A stretch of 64,000 nt of DNA from contig NZ_LBDA02000071.1 of the NCBI RefSeq assembly GCF_000980885.2, positions 62,001-126,000 on the forward strand, in the 5' to 3' direction. Position numbers and translations under genes: made by a program. Below, piece after piece: positions 51,617 to 60,496 of the stretch. The stretch's first letter is position 1; each line of letters opens with the position of its first letter. The notes below the pieces were generated by a model. That model was not told the origin of the DNA and ran no database searches. It was given only the letters and a program-made list of their open reading frames with translations. The stretch comes from Streptomyces malaysiense (GTDB taxonomy: Bacteria > Actinomycetota > Actinomycetes > Streptomycetales > Streptomycetaceae).

Positions 51617-52105
51617 TCAGCCGAGCTGGGCCTCGATCGCCGCGACGACCTCCGCCGACTCCGGCTCGGCCTGCGGCGAGAACCGGGCGACGACGGTGCC
51701 GTCCCGGCCGATCAGGAACTTCTCGAAGTTCCAGCGGATGTCGCCGCTGTGGCCCTCCGCGTCCGCGAAGCCCACCAGGCGCTCGTACAGGGGGTGCCGG
51801 TCCTCGCCGTTCACCTCCACCTTCTCGGTCAGCGGGAAGGTCACGCCGTACGTCGCCGAGCAGAACTCGGCGATCTCCTCGGCGCTGCCCGGCTCCTGCC
51901 CGAGGAACTGGTTGCACGGCACGCCCAGCACGGTGAAGCCGCGCCCGGCGTAGCGCTCCTGGAGCTTCTCCAGACCCGCGTACTGCGGGGTCAGGCCGCA
52001 CTTGGAGGCCACGTTCACGATAAGGACGGCCTGGCCGGCGTACTGCGGCAGGTTCGCGGCGCCGCCGGTGAGGGCGCCGATCTCGGTGTTCAGCACAGTG
52101 GTCAT
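51617..52105 (-). CDS. Glutathione/thioredoxin peroxidase (GPx family)
   Basis: A 162-residue protein with the GPx nucleophile motif NVASKCGLTPQY (Cys about residue 36), CNQFLGQEPG (Gln) and the RWNFEKFLI Trp-Asn motif. Streptomyces lack glutathione, so the reductant is more likely thioredoxin or mycothiol-linked. It reduces hydrogen peroxide or lipid peroxides. Cys is used in place of Sec. A second Cys (about residue 64) and a third (about residue 82) are candidate resolving residues. Confidence 0.92.
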   Translation of the reverse strand: MTTVLNTEIGALTGGAANLPQYAGQAVLIVNVASKCGLTPQYAGLEKLQERYAGRGFTVLGVPCNQFLGQEPGSAEEIAEFCSATYGVTFPLTEKVEVNGEDRHPLYERLVGFADAEGHSGDIRWNFEKFLIGRDGTVVARFSPQAEPESAEVVAAIEAQLG

Positions 52106-52154
52106 GGGCGCGATGGTATGCGGCCGAGGTGTCCTCGGGGCGCGCGCCCGCCCC

Positions 52155-53135
52155 TCATCCCGGCCCGAGCGGCGCGGCCGCCGTTACCACCGCGTCCCCG
52201 GCGGCGGTCCGGCCGTACAGCACCGACCGCCCGGTCCTGCGCCCCGCCACCAGACCCGCCTCCCGCAGCACCTTCAGATGCCGCCCGACCGAGCCGAGAC
52301 CCTGCCCCGTCACCGCCGTCAGCTGGCTGGTGGTCATGGGGGAGCCGAGGAGGGCCAGGACGCCCGCGCGGGCCGGGCCGAGCAGGGCCCCGAGGGCGGC
52401 CGGGACCGCGCGGGCCCCGGGGTCGGCGAGGACGCCCGCGCAGGGGTAGACCAGCGCGTACCGCTCCCCGTCGTCCCAGGACACCCAGCCGTGCCGCTGC
52501 GGGGTGACCGGCACGAAGAGCATCTCGGCGCCGGAGATCTCGCGCGGCGGGTACGCGTGCAGGTTGATCTGGAGCCGGTTCTGGCCCAGCCAGCGGGTGC
52601 GGCCGGGCCGCAGCGAGTCCAGCACGCTCACCCAGCCGCCCCGCCCGGCCTGCGCGGTCCGCGCGGCCACATCCGCCTCCAGCACCCGCCGCTGCCGCTG
52701 CCAGTACGGCCGTACGGACTCCCGCCACACCCGGTCGAGGAGCGCGGCCGCCCGCTCGGGCAGGTCCTCGCGGTCCAGCACGGCGGGCAGCGGACCGGCG
52801 AGGGCGGTGCGCAGATGCGCGCGGGCGAGGTCCGGCGCGACCGAGCGCACCCGGGCGACCTCCGCGGCGAACTCCTCCCCGTCGCGGGGCGTGGGGGTGA
52901 GGAAGTCGGCGATCCACTCCCGGCCGAGACCCGCCCGTACCAGCCGGTCCGTCACCGGGTCGGCCGCCAGCAGGGCCTGGTACCGGGGCAGATGGGCCCG
53001 CAGCCACTCCCGCTCACCGGGATGCGCCGCCTCGCCCGCGTGCAGCAGCTTCAGCCGCGCGAACGTCTCCGCGAGCGGCGAGATCACGAACCGGCTGCGC
53101 GCGAGCGTGTCCGCGTTGAGTTCCCACCAGCCCAC
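52155..53135 (-). CDS. ArsR-like winged-helix regulator with N-terminal DUF5937 domain
   Basis: About 326 residues. The first 230 form a helical-beta domain (DUF5937-like: PLAETFARLKLLHAGEAAHP, WLRAHLPRYQALL, GWVSVLDSLRPGRTRWLGQN). The C-terminus is an ArsR-type winged helix (LGPARAGVLALLGSPMTTSQ, QGLGSVGRHLKVLREAGLVA). It diverges from the MFS gene and probably controls it; tandem repeats fill the shared promoter. The start is one of two nearby GTGs (53135 or 53141). Confidence 0.83.
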   Translation of the reverse strand: MGWWELNADTLARSRFVISPLAETFARLKLLHAGEAAHPGEREWLRAHLPRYQALLAADPVTDRLVRAGLGREWIADFLTPTPRDGEEFAAEVARVRSVAPDLARAHLRTALAGPLPAVLDREDLPERAAALLDRVWRESVRPYWQRQRRVLEADVAARTAQAGRGGWVSVLDSLRPGRTRWLGQNRLQINLHAYPPREISGAEMLFVPVTPQRHGWVSWDDGERYALVYPCAGVLADPGARAVPAALGALLGPARAGVLALLGSPMTTSQLTAVTGQGLGSVGRHLKVLREAGLVAGRRTGRSVLYGRTAAGDAVVTAAAPLGPG

Positions 53136-53165
53136 CGCCACCGCCCCCGAACCGCTTCCCGTCGT

Positions 53166-53248
53166 ACGCCCTTCGCACAGCACGCCCTTCGCACGGTACG
53201 ACCCATCGCGCGGGGACGGCCATTCGCGCGGGGACGGCCTTTCGCGCT
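53166..53248. repeat. Two tandem direct-repeat blocks in a divergent promoter
   Basis: Block 1: ACGCCCTTCGCAC-A/G-G-C/T repeated at 53166-53181 and 53182-53197 (16-bp period). Block 2: CCATCGCGCGGGGACGG (53203-53219), CCATTCGCGCGGGGACGG (53220-53237) and a partial CCTTTCGCGC (53238-53247), about 17-18 bp period. Both repeat a TTCGC-type core, consistent with multiple binding sites for the ArsR-like regulator. Confidence 0.6.
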
Positions 53249-53296
53249 GCCGCGAAACAATAACGGCCCGGTCCGCCCCGGCCGAGACTCCCCGGT

Positions 53297-54508
53297 GTGA
53301 CCAGCTACAGATCCCTTTTCCACACCCCCGAGTTCACCCCGCTCTTCCTCGGCTCGGCCGCGCAGACGGCGGCCGGCACCGTCGGCGGCCTCGCCCTCGG
53401 CACCCTCGTCTACCGGGCCACCGGTTCCCCGCTGCTGTCGGCGGTGAGCATGTTCGGCCCCTCGCTGGCCCAAGTGCTCGGTGCCACCGTCCTGTTGTCA
53501 GGCGCCGACCGGCTGCCTCCGCGTACGGCCCTGACGGCGATCGCGCTCGTCTTCGCGGCGGGCACGGCGCTCCAGGCACTGCCCGGACTGCCGGTCGGCG
53601 CGGTCTTCGCCGTGCTGCTCGTGACGGGCCTGGTGGCCTCGCTCGGCGGCGGGGTCCGCTGGGGTCTGCTGAACGAGATCCTCGCCAAGGACGGCTACCT
53701 CCCCGGGCGTTCGGTGTTCAACATGATGAGCGGGCTGACGCAGATCGCGGGTTTCGCCACCGGTGGGGCCCTGCTGGCCGCGCTGTCGCCCCGCGTCTGC
53801 CTGCTCCTGTCGGCGGCCCTTTACCTGACGGCCGGGCTCGCGCTGCGCCTCGGCCTGTCCGCCCGCCCGCCCCGCAGCACGGGCCGCCCCTCCGCCTCGG
53901 CCACCTGGCACACCAACTCCCTCCTCTGGTCCGACCGTTCACGCCGTCTCACCTATCTGGGCCTGTGGCTGCCCAACGGCATGGTCGTCGGCTGCGAGTC
54001 GTTGTACGTGTCGTACGCCCCGCACGCGGCCGGCACCCTCTTCGCCTGCGCGGCGCTCGGGATGTTCGCCGGGGACGTCACGGTGGGCCGGCTGCTGCCG
54101 CCCCGGGTGCGCCGGAGGCCGGCAACGCCCCTGCTGCTCCTGCTCGCGCTGCCCTACCTGGCGTTCGCCGCGCACCCGCCGCTGCCGCTCGCCGCGCTCT
54201 GCGCCACCCTCGCCTCCGTCGGCTTCGGCGCGAGCCTCGTCCAGCAGGAGCGGCTGATGGACCTCACCCCAGATGAACTGGCGGGACAGGCACTCGGGTT
54301 GCACTCCTCCGGCATGCTGACCATGCAGGGGGTGAGCGCGGCGGCCGCGGGCGCGGTGGCCCAACTGACCACCCCGGCCACGGGGATGGCCCTGATGGCG
54401 ACGGGGTCGGTGGCCGTGACCCTGGTACTGGCCGCGGCCGGCCGGCGCACCCCCCGCCCCCTGCTCACCCCTTCGGCGGCGGCGGAAGGGTCTGCTCGGT
54501 CCAGATGA
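53297..54508 (+). CDS. MFS-type transporter
   Basis: A 403-residue membrane protein with about eleven or twelve hydrophobic segments in two halves, separated by a charged loop (ARPPRSTGRPSASATWHTNS, residues about 189-208). GSAAQTAAGTVGGLALGTLV and DRLPPRTALTA fit the first helices of drug-exporting MFS members. It likely exports a small molecule and is controlled by the divergent ArsR-like gene. The GTG start at 53297 follows the repeat block. Its 3' end overlaps the convergent fusion gene by 44 bp. Confidence 0.78.
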   Translation: MTSYRSLFHTPEFTPLFLGSAAQTAAGTVGGLALGTLVYRATGSPLLSAVSMFGPSLAQVLGATVLLSGADRLPPRTALTAIALVFAAGTALQALPGLPVGAVFAVLLVTGLVASLGGGVRWGLLNEILAKDGYLPGRSVFNMMSGLTQIAGFATGGALLAALSPRVCLLLSAALYLTAGLALRLGLSARPPRSTGRPSASATWHTNSLLWSDRSRRLTYLGLWLPNGMVVGCESLYVSYAPHAAGTLFACAALGMFAGDVTVGRLLPPRVRRRPATPLLLLLALPYLAFAAHPPLPLAALCATLASVGFGASLVQQERLMDLTPDELAGQALGLHSSGMLTMQGVSAAAAGAVAQLTTPATGMALMATGSVAVTLVLAAAGRRTPRPLLTPSAAAEGSARSR

Positions 54509-57119
54509 CCTTGCCGGTGGGGGTGTAGCGGGTGCCCCAGCGATGGGTCATCTGGGCGACGATGAACAGCCCCCGGCCGCCCTCGTCGTCGCTCGCCGCG
54601 TGCCGCAGGTTCGGGGTGGTGTGCCCGGTGTCGGAGACCTCGCAGGTCAGGGTGCGATCGCGGATCAGGCGCACCTGGATGGGCCCGCCGGCATAGCGGA
54701 TGGCGTTGGTGACCAGCTCGCTGACGATGACCTCGGTGGTGAACGCCAGCTCGTCCAGCCCCCAGTCGTCCAGCTGCTTGCTGACGCTGCTGCGCAGCGC
54801 GGCGACCGCCGCCGGGTCGGCGGCCGGTTCCCACTGGGCGAGCCGGGTCCGGTCGAGCAGCCGGGTGCGGGCCAGCAGCAGGGTCGCGTCCTCGTCCACC
54901 GCCCCGGTCAGCATCGTGGTGACCGTCTGCTCGCACAGTCCGGTCAGGGACCCCCGGTGGCCGGTGAGGGAGCCGGCGAGCCGGCGCAGCCCCGCGTCCT
55001 GCCGGTCGGACGCCTGGAGCAGACCGGCGGTGAACAGGGCGAGGATGCTGCCCGGGGCGAGCCGCAGCTCGGTGCTCCGGTACGGCAGGCCGCTGACCCC
55101 GAGGGGCGGCCCCGGCGGCACGTCGAGGTCCCGGGCGACGCCCGTGTCCCCGGCCACCAGCACCGGCGGCGGCCCGCCCGCGCGCGCCATGCTGCACCAT
55201 CCGGAGACGGGGTCGTACACCGCGTACAGGCAGGTCACCATCGCCTCGTCGGCGGGCGGCGGGGCATGGCCCTGGCGGGTGGTGCCGCTCGGGGCGGGGG
55301 CGCGTTCCCGTTCCTGGGCGTTCTGCTCGGCGAGGTCGTCGAGCCGGGTGAGTACCTCGTCCGGGGCCAGGTCGAGGCGGGCGAGGACCCGCAGCCCGGT
55401 GCGCAGCCGGCCCATGGTCGCGGCGGCGGGCAGCCCGTGTCCGAGCACGTCCCCGACGACCAGGCCCACCCGGGTGCCGGACAGCGGGATCACGTCGTAC
55501 CAGTCGCCGCCCACCCCGGACCCGTTGTCGGCGGGCAGATAGCGGCTCGCCGTCTCGCACGCGGTCTGCGGGGGCAGCCGGCCCGGCAGCAGGCTGCGCT
55601 GGAGCTTGAGCGCCGTGCTGTGGCCCCGGGTGACGACCGGCAGCAGCAGCAGGCCGATCGCGAGCGTGCCGAGCCCGAGGACGGTCACCCCGCCGACCCG
55701 CCCGACCACCGGGAGGTCGACGGTGCTGGCGCCGTACCCCGGTTCGGCGTAGACGAAGAAGGCGGCGTACACGAACAGCAGCACCATGAGCAGCCCGCCG
55801 AGCCCCGGCATCAGGCCCTTGCAGATCAGGTCGTGGGGGCTGCGGGTGAGGACCTTGCGGTGGTACCAGAGGCAGGCGAAGCCGGTCAGACCGTACTGGA
55901 AGGCGATCGCGAGACCGACGGAGTCGACCGAGTCGGCGAGGACGTTGCTGCTGAACGACGACAGCAGGACCAGCAGCGCGACGGAGGCCACGCCCATGCC
56001 GAGCGTGGCCCAGGTCGGGGTGAGGAACCTGCGGTGCACCCGGGCGAACCGGGCGGGCACCGCCTTGTGCACGGCCATCGAGAAGACGGTTCTGGCCAGC
56101 GGCAGGATGGTGGTCTGGGCGGAGGCCAGCGCCGAGGTCAGCACCATCAGGATCAGCAGCCGGGACAGGAACAGCCCGGTGCCGCCACTGCCGAAGACCG
56201 CTTTCCCGAGCGCCGAGAACACGTCGTCGTGGTGATCGGCGTTGCCGAGTCCGATACCCGTGCCGCCGATGCCCGCGAAGGACTGCGCCGAGGTGGCGAC
56301 CAGCCCGTACATGACCAGCAGCAGCACGGGGGAGAGCACCGCGGCCCGCCCGGGGACGCGGGTGCTGTCGACGGTCTCCTCGTTGACGGACACGGCGGTG
56401 TCCCAGCCCCAGTAGATGAAGACGCCCGCGAGGACGCCCGAGGTCAGGGCCCGCACGGAGGACACCTCGAAGGGGTTGAACCAGGACGCGGAGACATGGA
56501 TGGCGGTCGGGGGCGGATCGGTGTAGACGCGGACCAGCGCGGCGACGGCGAACAGCAGCAGGACCGCGACCTCCAGACACAGCAGCCAGCGCTGTACGGC
56601 CGCGGAGACCGTGATACCGACGTAGCAGATCACGGTGAGCAGCCCGATCCAGACGACCCCGGCGACCGTGACCCACAGCCGGCTCTCGCTCAGCCCGTGC
56701 AGCCCCACCAACCGGAATCCGTAGGCGCCGGCGACGGTGGCGAGGTTCGCCATGACGATGATGTTGGCGACGATCAGCCCCCAGCCGCCCATCCATCCGG
56801 TCCGCGGTCCGAACGCCCGCGTCGCCCAGGTGAAGGTCGTCCCGCAGTCCGCGTCGCTCGCGTTCAGCTCCCGGAAGGCGTACGCGATCAGCAGCATCGG
56901 CACGAACGCCAGCATGGTCACGATCGGCGCCTGGAGCCCGACGCCCGCCACGATGATCCCCAGTGTGGCGGCCAGACTGTACGCGGGTCCGGTCGACGCC
57001 AGCGCCATGACGACCGAGGAGAACATCCCCAGCGCGTTCCCGCGAAGCCCCTTCCGCCCCACGCCGGAACCCGGAGCGGGCCGCCCCCCGGACACACCCC
57101 TGCTCCCGAAAAGCCTCAC
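54465..57119 (-). CDS. Amino-acid-permease-like membrane domain fused to SpoIIE/PP2C phosphatase and HATPase anti-sigma-type kinase
   Basis: An 884-residue protein in one unbroken frame. Residues about 30-495 are an APC-superfamily permease with about twelve helices (MFSSVVMALASTGPAYSLAA, WGWDTAVSVNEETVDSTRVP). Residues about 500-755 are a SpoIIE/RsbU PP2C phosphatase (GGDWYDV, GDVLGHGLPAA, DEDATLLLA). Residues about 765-880 are a GHKL anti-sigma kinase (VSELVTNAIRYAG, VSDTGH, GGRGLFIV). The soluble modules usually control sigma-factor release by anti-sigma/anti-anti-sigma switching. Coupling of substrate sensing to that switch is inferred. Start is probably GTG 57119; the frame opens to 57254. 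Confidence 0.85.
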   Translation of the reverse strand: MRLFGSRGVSGGRPAPGSGVGRKGLRGNALGMFSSVVMALASTGPAYSLAATLGIIVAGVGLQAPIVTMLAFVPMLLIAYAFRELNASDADCGTTFTWATRAFGPRTGWMGGWGLIVANIIVMANLATVAGAYGFRLVGLHGLSESRLWVTVAGVVWIGLLTVICYVGITVSAAVQRWLLCLEVAVLLLFAVAALVRVYTDPPPTAIHVSASWFNPFEVSSVRALTSGVLAGVFIYWGWDTAVSVNEETVDSTRVPGRAAVLSPVLLLVMYGLVATSAQSFAGIGGTGIGLGNADHHDDVFSALGKAVFGSGGTGLFLSRLLILMVLTSALASAQTTILPLARTVFSMAVHKAVPARFARVHRRFLTPTWATLGMGVASVALLVLLSSFSSNVLADSVDSVGLAIAFQYGLTGFACLWYHRKVLTRSPHDLICKGLMPGLGGLLMVLLFVYAAFFVYAEPGYGASTVDLPVVGRVGGVTVLGLGTLAIGLLLLPVVTRGHSTALKLQRSLLPGRLPPQTACETASRYLPADNGSGVGGDWYDVIPLSGTRVGLVVGDVLGHGLPAAATMGRLRTGLRVLARLDLAPDEVLTRLDDLAEQNAQERERAPAPSGTTRQGHAPPPADEAMVTCLYAVYDPVSGWCSMARAGGPPPVLVAGDTGVARDLDVPPGPPLGVSGLPYRSTELRLAPGSILALFTAGLLQASDRQDAGLRRLAGSLTGHRGSLTGLCEQTVTTMLTGAVDEDATLLLARTRLLDRTRLAQWEPAADPAAVAALRSSVSKQLDDWGLDELAFTTEVIVSELVTNAIRYAGGPIQVRLIRDRTLTCEVSDTGHTTPNLRHAASDDEGGRGLFIVAQMTHRWGTRYTPTGKVIWTEQTLPPPPKG

Positions 57120-57320
57120 ATTCGATTCCAACGCGGGGGTGGCCGGCGTGCAAATACAGGAGCGGCCGACGGAGGAGGCGGAGCGGTCCCTCCCTCGCCC
57201 GCTCCCTCCCCCGCCCCACGCCCGGTCGCGTGCGCGTCCCCCGTGGGGCAGCATGAGGCCGTAACCGGGTGATCAAGGATCAACCGGACATCGATGGTCG
57301 GCCGGAAGGGAACGGATGCC

Positions 57321-57953
57321 ATGCGTAGCGGTGTGTCGAGGGGCGGACGACGGCTGCGGTTCCGGAGCGCGAGCGCGGCCGCCGTCGCGGTACTGGCCAC
57401 CGCGGGCACCCTGACGCTCACGGCCTGCGGCGGCAGCGGCGGCGGCACGACCGTCAGCCCCCGCCCCACACCTCCCGCCACGGAGTCCTTCACGGGCACC
57501 CCGCCCTCCCCTCTCTCCTCGGCCGCCTCCTCCGCCGTCGCCTCGGCCCGCGCGTCCGCGTCCGCCGCGGCCTCCTCCGCGTCGGCGCGGGCCGACGAGT
57601 TCGAGGCATCGGTCTCGGCGGCGGCCGAACGGGCGAACCAGGAGGCCCACAAGCGGCTGGCGAACGTACAGGGCCGGGGCAACGCCGCCGCCGACGTCTC
57701 CCTGAGCGGAATCCCCCGCGCCCAGGTGAACGACCTCCAGGCCGCCCATGTCAACATCCACAACTCTTCGGACAAGACGGCCGACTTCGCTGTCCAGGTC
57801 GACTTCCGCGACCCGAACGGCAAGGTCGTCGAGACCCGCTACGTCGGCGCCGAGAACGTCCGCCCCGGCCAGACGGTCCACCCCTACGCCATCAGCCACC
57901 AGCCCCCGCAGCCGATCCTGAAGCCGGAGGTGGCGAAGGCGGAGCGGTACTGA
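57321..57953 (+). CDS. Lipoprotein with FxLYD-like C-terminal domain
   Basis: A 210-residue protein. The signal peptide (AAAVAVLATAGTLTLTACGG) ends in a lipobox LTAC, so it should be lipidated and outer-surface anchored. A Pro/Thr/Ser/Ala-rich region and a helical, Ala-rich stretch follow. The C-terminal beta domain (NDLQAAHVNIHNSSDKTADF, VDFRDPNGKVVETRYVGAEN) resembles the module of the protein at 14073. Function unknown. ATG 57321 is preferred to the ATG at 57294. Confidence 0.78.
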   Translation: MRSGVSRGGRRLRFRSASAAAVAVLATAGTLTLTACGGSGGGTTVSPRPTPPATESFTGTPPSPLSSAASSAVASARASASAAASSASARADEFEASVSAAAERANQEAHKRLANVQGRGNAAADVSLSGIPRAQVNDLQAAHVNIHNSSDKTADFAVQVDFRDPNGKVVETRYVGAENVRPGQTVHPYAISHQPPQPILKPEVAKAERY

Positions 57954-58184
57954 GAGCGGCACCGAGGAAGCGGTGTTCCCGCGGCGGCCCCGCGGGAACT
58001 TCCCGCGAGTCCCGACGGAGCCCCGACCCCCTCCGGGAAGGACGCACGTCCGGCCCGCCGTCGGTAGCCGTCAGCATGGGCGGATCGTGGCGACCGGGTG
58101 TGACAGTCACGTCGGGGTCACCGGTTGACGACCCGTGCGGGTGCCCCTCCTCGGGGAGACGCGGGTACCCCCTCCGGGGAGGAG

Positions 58185-59666
58185 TCACACGCGGGGCCGC
58201 AGGCGCATGGCCAGGGCGGGGCACTGGTTGACGGCGCGGCGGGCGTCGTGCTCCTGCCAGGGGGCGACCTGGATGGTGGTCGAGGTGGGGTAGCCGTGCG
58301 GGCCGAGGCGGACGAGGTCGGGCGCCAGCACGGCGCACAGACCGTGACCGGAGCAGCGCGACCAGTCCACCTCCAGCCGGGCGGTCCGCGCGGGCGGCAG
58401 GGGCAGTGCTCCTCGTACGGGAAGGCCGCAGCCGGGCCCGGACAGATGGGCGTCCACGTCCTCGGCGAAGACGTGCAGCGCGGTGAGCAGGAAGCGGGCC
58501 GTGCCGTCCGGGTGCGAGCAGGCGCCACCGGCCTGGGCCGCGCCGAGGGCTCGCCGGGCGTCCTCCACCACCGTGGGCTCGGCCGCGCCGGCGGCCAGCA
58601 TGGCCAGGGCCTCGGCGGCTTCCGGCAGGCCGCTCTTGCACGGTCCGCACTGGCCGCTGGACTCGGCCGCCAGCCATGCCGCGACCTGGGCGATCTCGCC
58701 GAGCGGGCACGTGTCGTCGGGGAGCGTGACGACGGCGCCCGCCCCGAGGGTTCCCCCGAGGCCGGAGAGGCCGGCCCGGGAGAGCGGCGCGTCGACGGCG
58801 TCCGACGGGTGCAGCCAGGCACCGTGGTAGCCGCCCACCGATACGCCGATGCCCGCCCTGAGACCGCACGCGTCCAGCACCTGGCCCAGCGGGGCACCCG
58901 ACGGAACCTCGACGACGAGCGGATCGGCGCCCGGCCGGTTGACGGTGAGCAGGATCGTGCCGGGTTCGGCGGCGGTGCCGACGGCCGCGTAGCCGCTGGG
59001 CCCGAGCCGGGCGGCGACGGCGAGTTGCGCCCAGGTCTCGGCGTTGGAGAGCAGCGTCGGCCGACGGCGCACCCCGCCGGCCGCGCCGCCGGCCGCGCGG
59101 GCCTTCACCGGTGCAGGCGCCACCGGCAGACCGTTGACGCCGCGGATCAGGGCCCCGGACTCGCCGGACACGAAGCGTTCGGGGAGGCATATCGTCCGGG
59201 CCGGGCAGGGAAGTTCGCGCTCGGCGAGGGCGGCCGGGACCGAGATCTCGCCGGGGCCGCCCGCGGCGACGCCGATCACGATCTCCTCGGCGCCGAACGC
59301 GGCGGCGGCCAGGCAGGCGCCGTCCAGGACCAGGTGGGGCGCGCGGGCGAGCAGCATCTTGTCCTTGGCGCTGGCCGGTTCGCCCTCCGCGCCGTTCACC
59401 ACGACGACCGGCGGCGCGCCGGTGCGGTCGGCGGTGGCGAGCGTGGCCCGCGCCTTGCGGGCGAACGGGAAGCCGGCGCCGCCGCGCCCGGACAGCCCGA
59501 CGGCCTCCGCGAGGGCGAGCAGCCCGTCCCGGTCCGACGGGCGCAGGGGCGGGTGGACACGGGTGTGGGCGGCGAGGTCCAGGCGCTGGTGACGGTCCAG
59601 ACCGGCGGTCAGCCGGGCCGTGCCCAGCCGGCGCACCTCGGGCAGCTTCAGCGGGGCCTTCTTCAT
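58185..59666 (-). CDS. NuoF-like oxidoreductase fused to a ferredoxin
   Basis: A 493-residue protein. The N-terminal part carries the NuoF-type Rossmann/FMN core (GRGGAGFPFARKARATL, VVNGAEGEPASAKDKMLLAR), an SLBB-like region and a cluster motif SSGQCGPCKSGLPEAAEAL. The C-terminal 70 residues are a ferredoxin (CSGHGLC ... CPALAM) of the C-x2-H-x2-C [3Fe-4S] type. It probably takes electrons from NAD(P)H and hands them to the ferredoxin. The ATG at 59666 overlaps the membrane-gene stop (ATGA), so the two are coupled and the pair should form one redox unit. Confidence 0.83.
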   Translation of the reverse strand: MKKAPLKLPEVRRLGTARLTAGLDRHQRLDLAAHTRVHPPLRPSDRDGLLALAEAVGLSGRGGAGFPFARKARATLATADRTGAPPVVVVNGAEGEPASAKDKMLLARAPHLVLDGACLAAAAFGAEEIVIGVAAGGPGEISVPAALAERELPCPARTICLPERFVSGESGALIRGVNGLPVAPAPVKARAAGGAAGGVRRRPTLLSNAETWAQLAVAARLGPSGYAAVGTAAEPGTILLTVNRPGADPLVVEVPSGAPLGQVLDACGLRAGIGVSVGGYHGAWLHPSDAVDAPLSRAGLSGLGGTLGAGAVVTLPDDTCPLGEIAQVAAWLAAESSGQCGPCKSGLPEAAEALAMLAAGAAEPTVVEDARRALGAAQAGGACSHPDGTARFLLTALHVFAEDVDAHLSGPGCGLPVRGALPLPPARTARLEVDWSRCSGHGLCAVLAPDLVRLGPHGYPTSTTIQVAPWQEHDARRAVNQCPALAMRLRPRV

Positions 59667-60496
59667 TCGTTGCTCCCGGGCTGGGCCAGGCGGAGCGGCC
59701 GGGGCACCGGTCGCGCGGCGTGTTTGGGCTGTCCGGGCATACCGGCCGGCGTCGCGGGCCGGCGGGCCGCCGGCGCCCCCGCGGGCCAGGTGATGGGGCC
59801 GGTGTCGGCGGTGGGCCGGGCGGACAGGGCGGTCAGCGCGGAGGGACGGACGGCGGCGGGCTGGTACGTCCTGGCGCCGCGCCGCCGCCGGATCGAGGGC
59901 CGGTGACGGCCCAGGCAGGAGCCCAGGTAGGAAAGGACACGGACCAGCAGTGCGAGCGCCACCAGGGCCGCGCACAGGCCGTAGCCCCAGAGCACCCATG
60001 GGTGTGCCGCGCGCCCCGCCGTCAGGCCGTGGGCCAGGGCGACCGGCCAGCACAGGTACGCCGTCGAGTGCAGCACCCGCCACAACCAGGGGCGGCGGCC
60101 GGCGAACCGGCCGCGGAACACGCCGGTGGCCGTGATCAGGACGAGCAGGTCGGCGGCGATGGTGCCCAGGCTCACCGCGAGTGCGGCGCCGCCGGTGAAG
60201 GGGACCACCGCCGTCTGCGGTGCGGCGTGCCGCTCGACGACCTTGACCGCGATGTGGGTCGCCAGGAAGCCGAGCGCGGCGACGGCGCTCGCCCGGTGCA
60301 CGGACTGCACGGCCACCCGCAGCCGGGGGGTCAGCACCAGCCGGTCGGTCGCGGCCAGCCCTGCTGCCACCACGGCGGTCAGCGAGATCAGCGTGAAGAC
60401 GCCGGCGAAGTAGTCCAGGAAAGCCATCATCCGGCCGGCCACCGCGACCGACGCGGCGCCGGTCACAGGACGGGCGAGCAGGACGACGCTGGACAT
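59663..60496 (-). CDS. Ferric-reductase-like heme membrane protein
   Basis: A 277-residue protein with six or so hydrophobic helices. His residues suitable for two b hemes lie in VHRASAVAALGFLATHIAVK and VLHSTAYLCWPVALAHGLTA. The C-terminal 70 residues are a proline-rich cytoplasmic tail. It resembles ferric-reductase-like transmembrane components. It is first in the leftward operon and precedes the NuoF-ferredoxin fusion gene by an ATGA overlap, so it likely moves electrons across the membrane. Confidence 0.78.
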   Translation of the reverse strand: MSSVVLLARPVTGAASVAVAGRMMAFLDYFAGVFTLISLTAVVAAGLAATDRLVLTPRLRVAVQSVHRASAVAALGFLATHIAVKVVERHAAPQTAVVPFTGGAALAVSLGTIAADLLVLITATGVFRGRFAGRRPWLWRVLHSTAYLCWPVALAHGLTAGRAAHPWVLWGYGLCAALVALALLVRVLSYLGSCLGRHRPSIRRRRGARTYQPAAVRPSALTALSARPTADTGPITWPAGAPAARRPATPAGMPGQPKHAARPVPRPLRLAQPGSNE

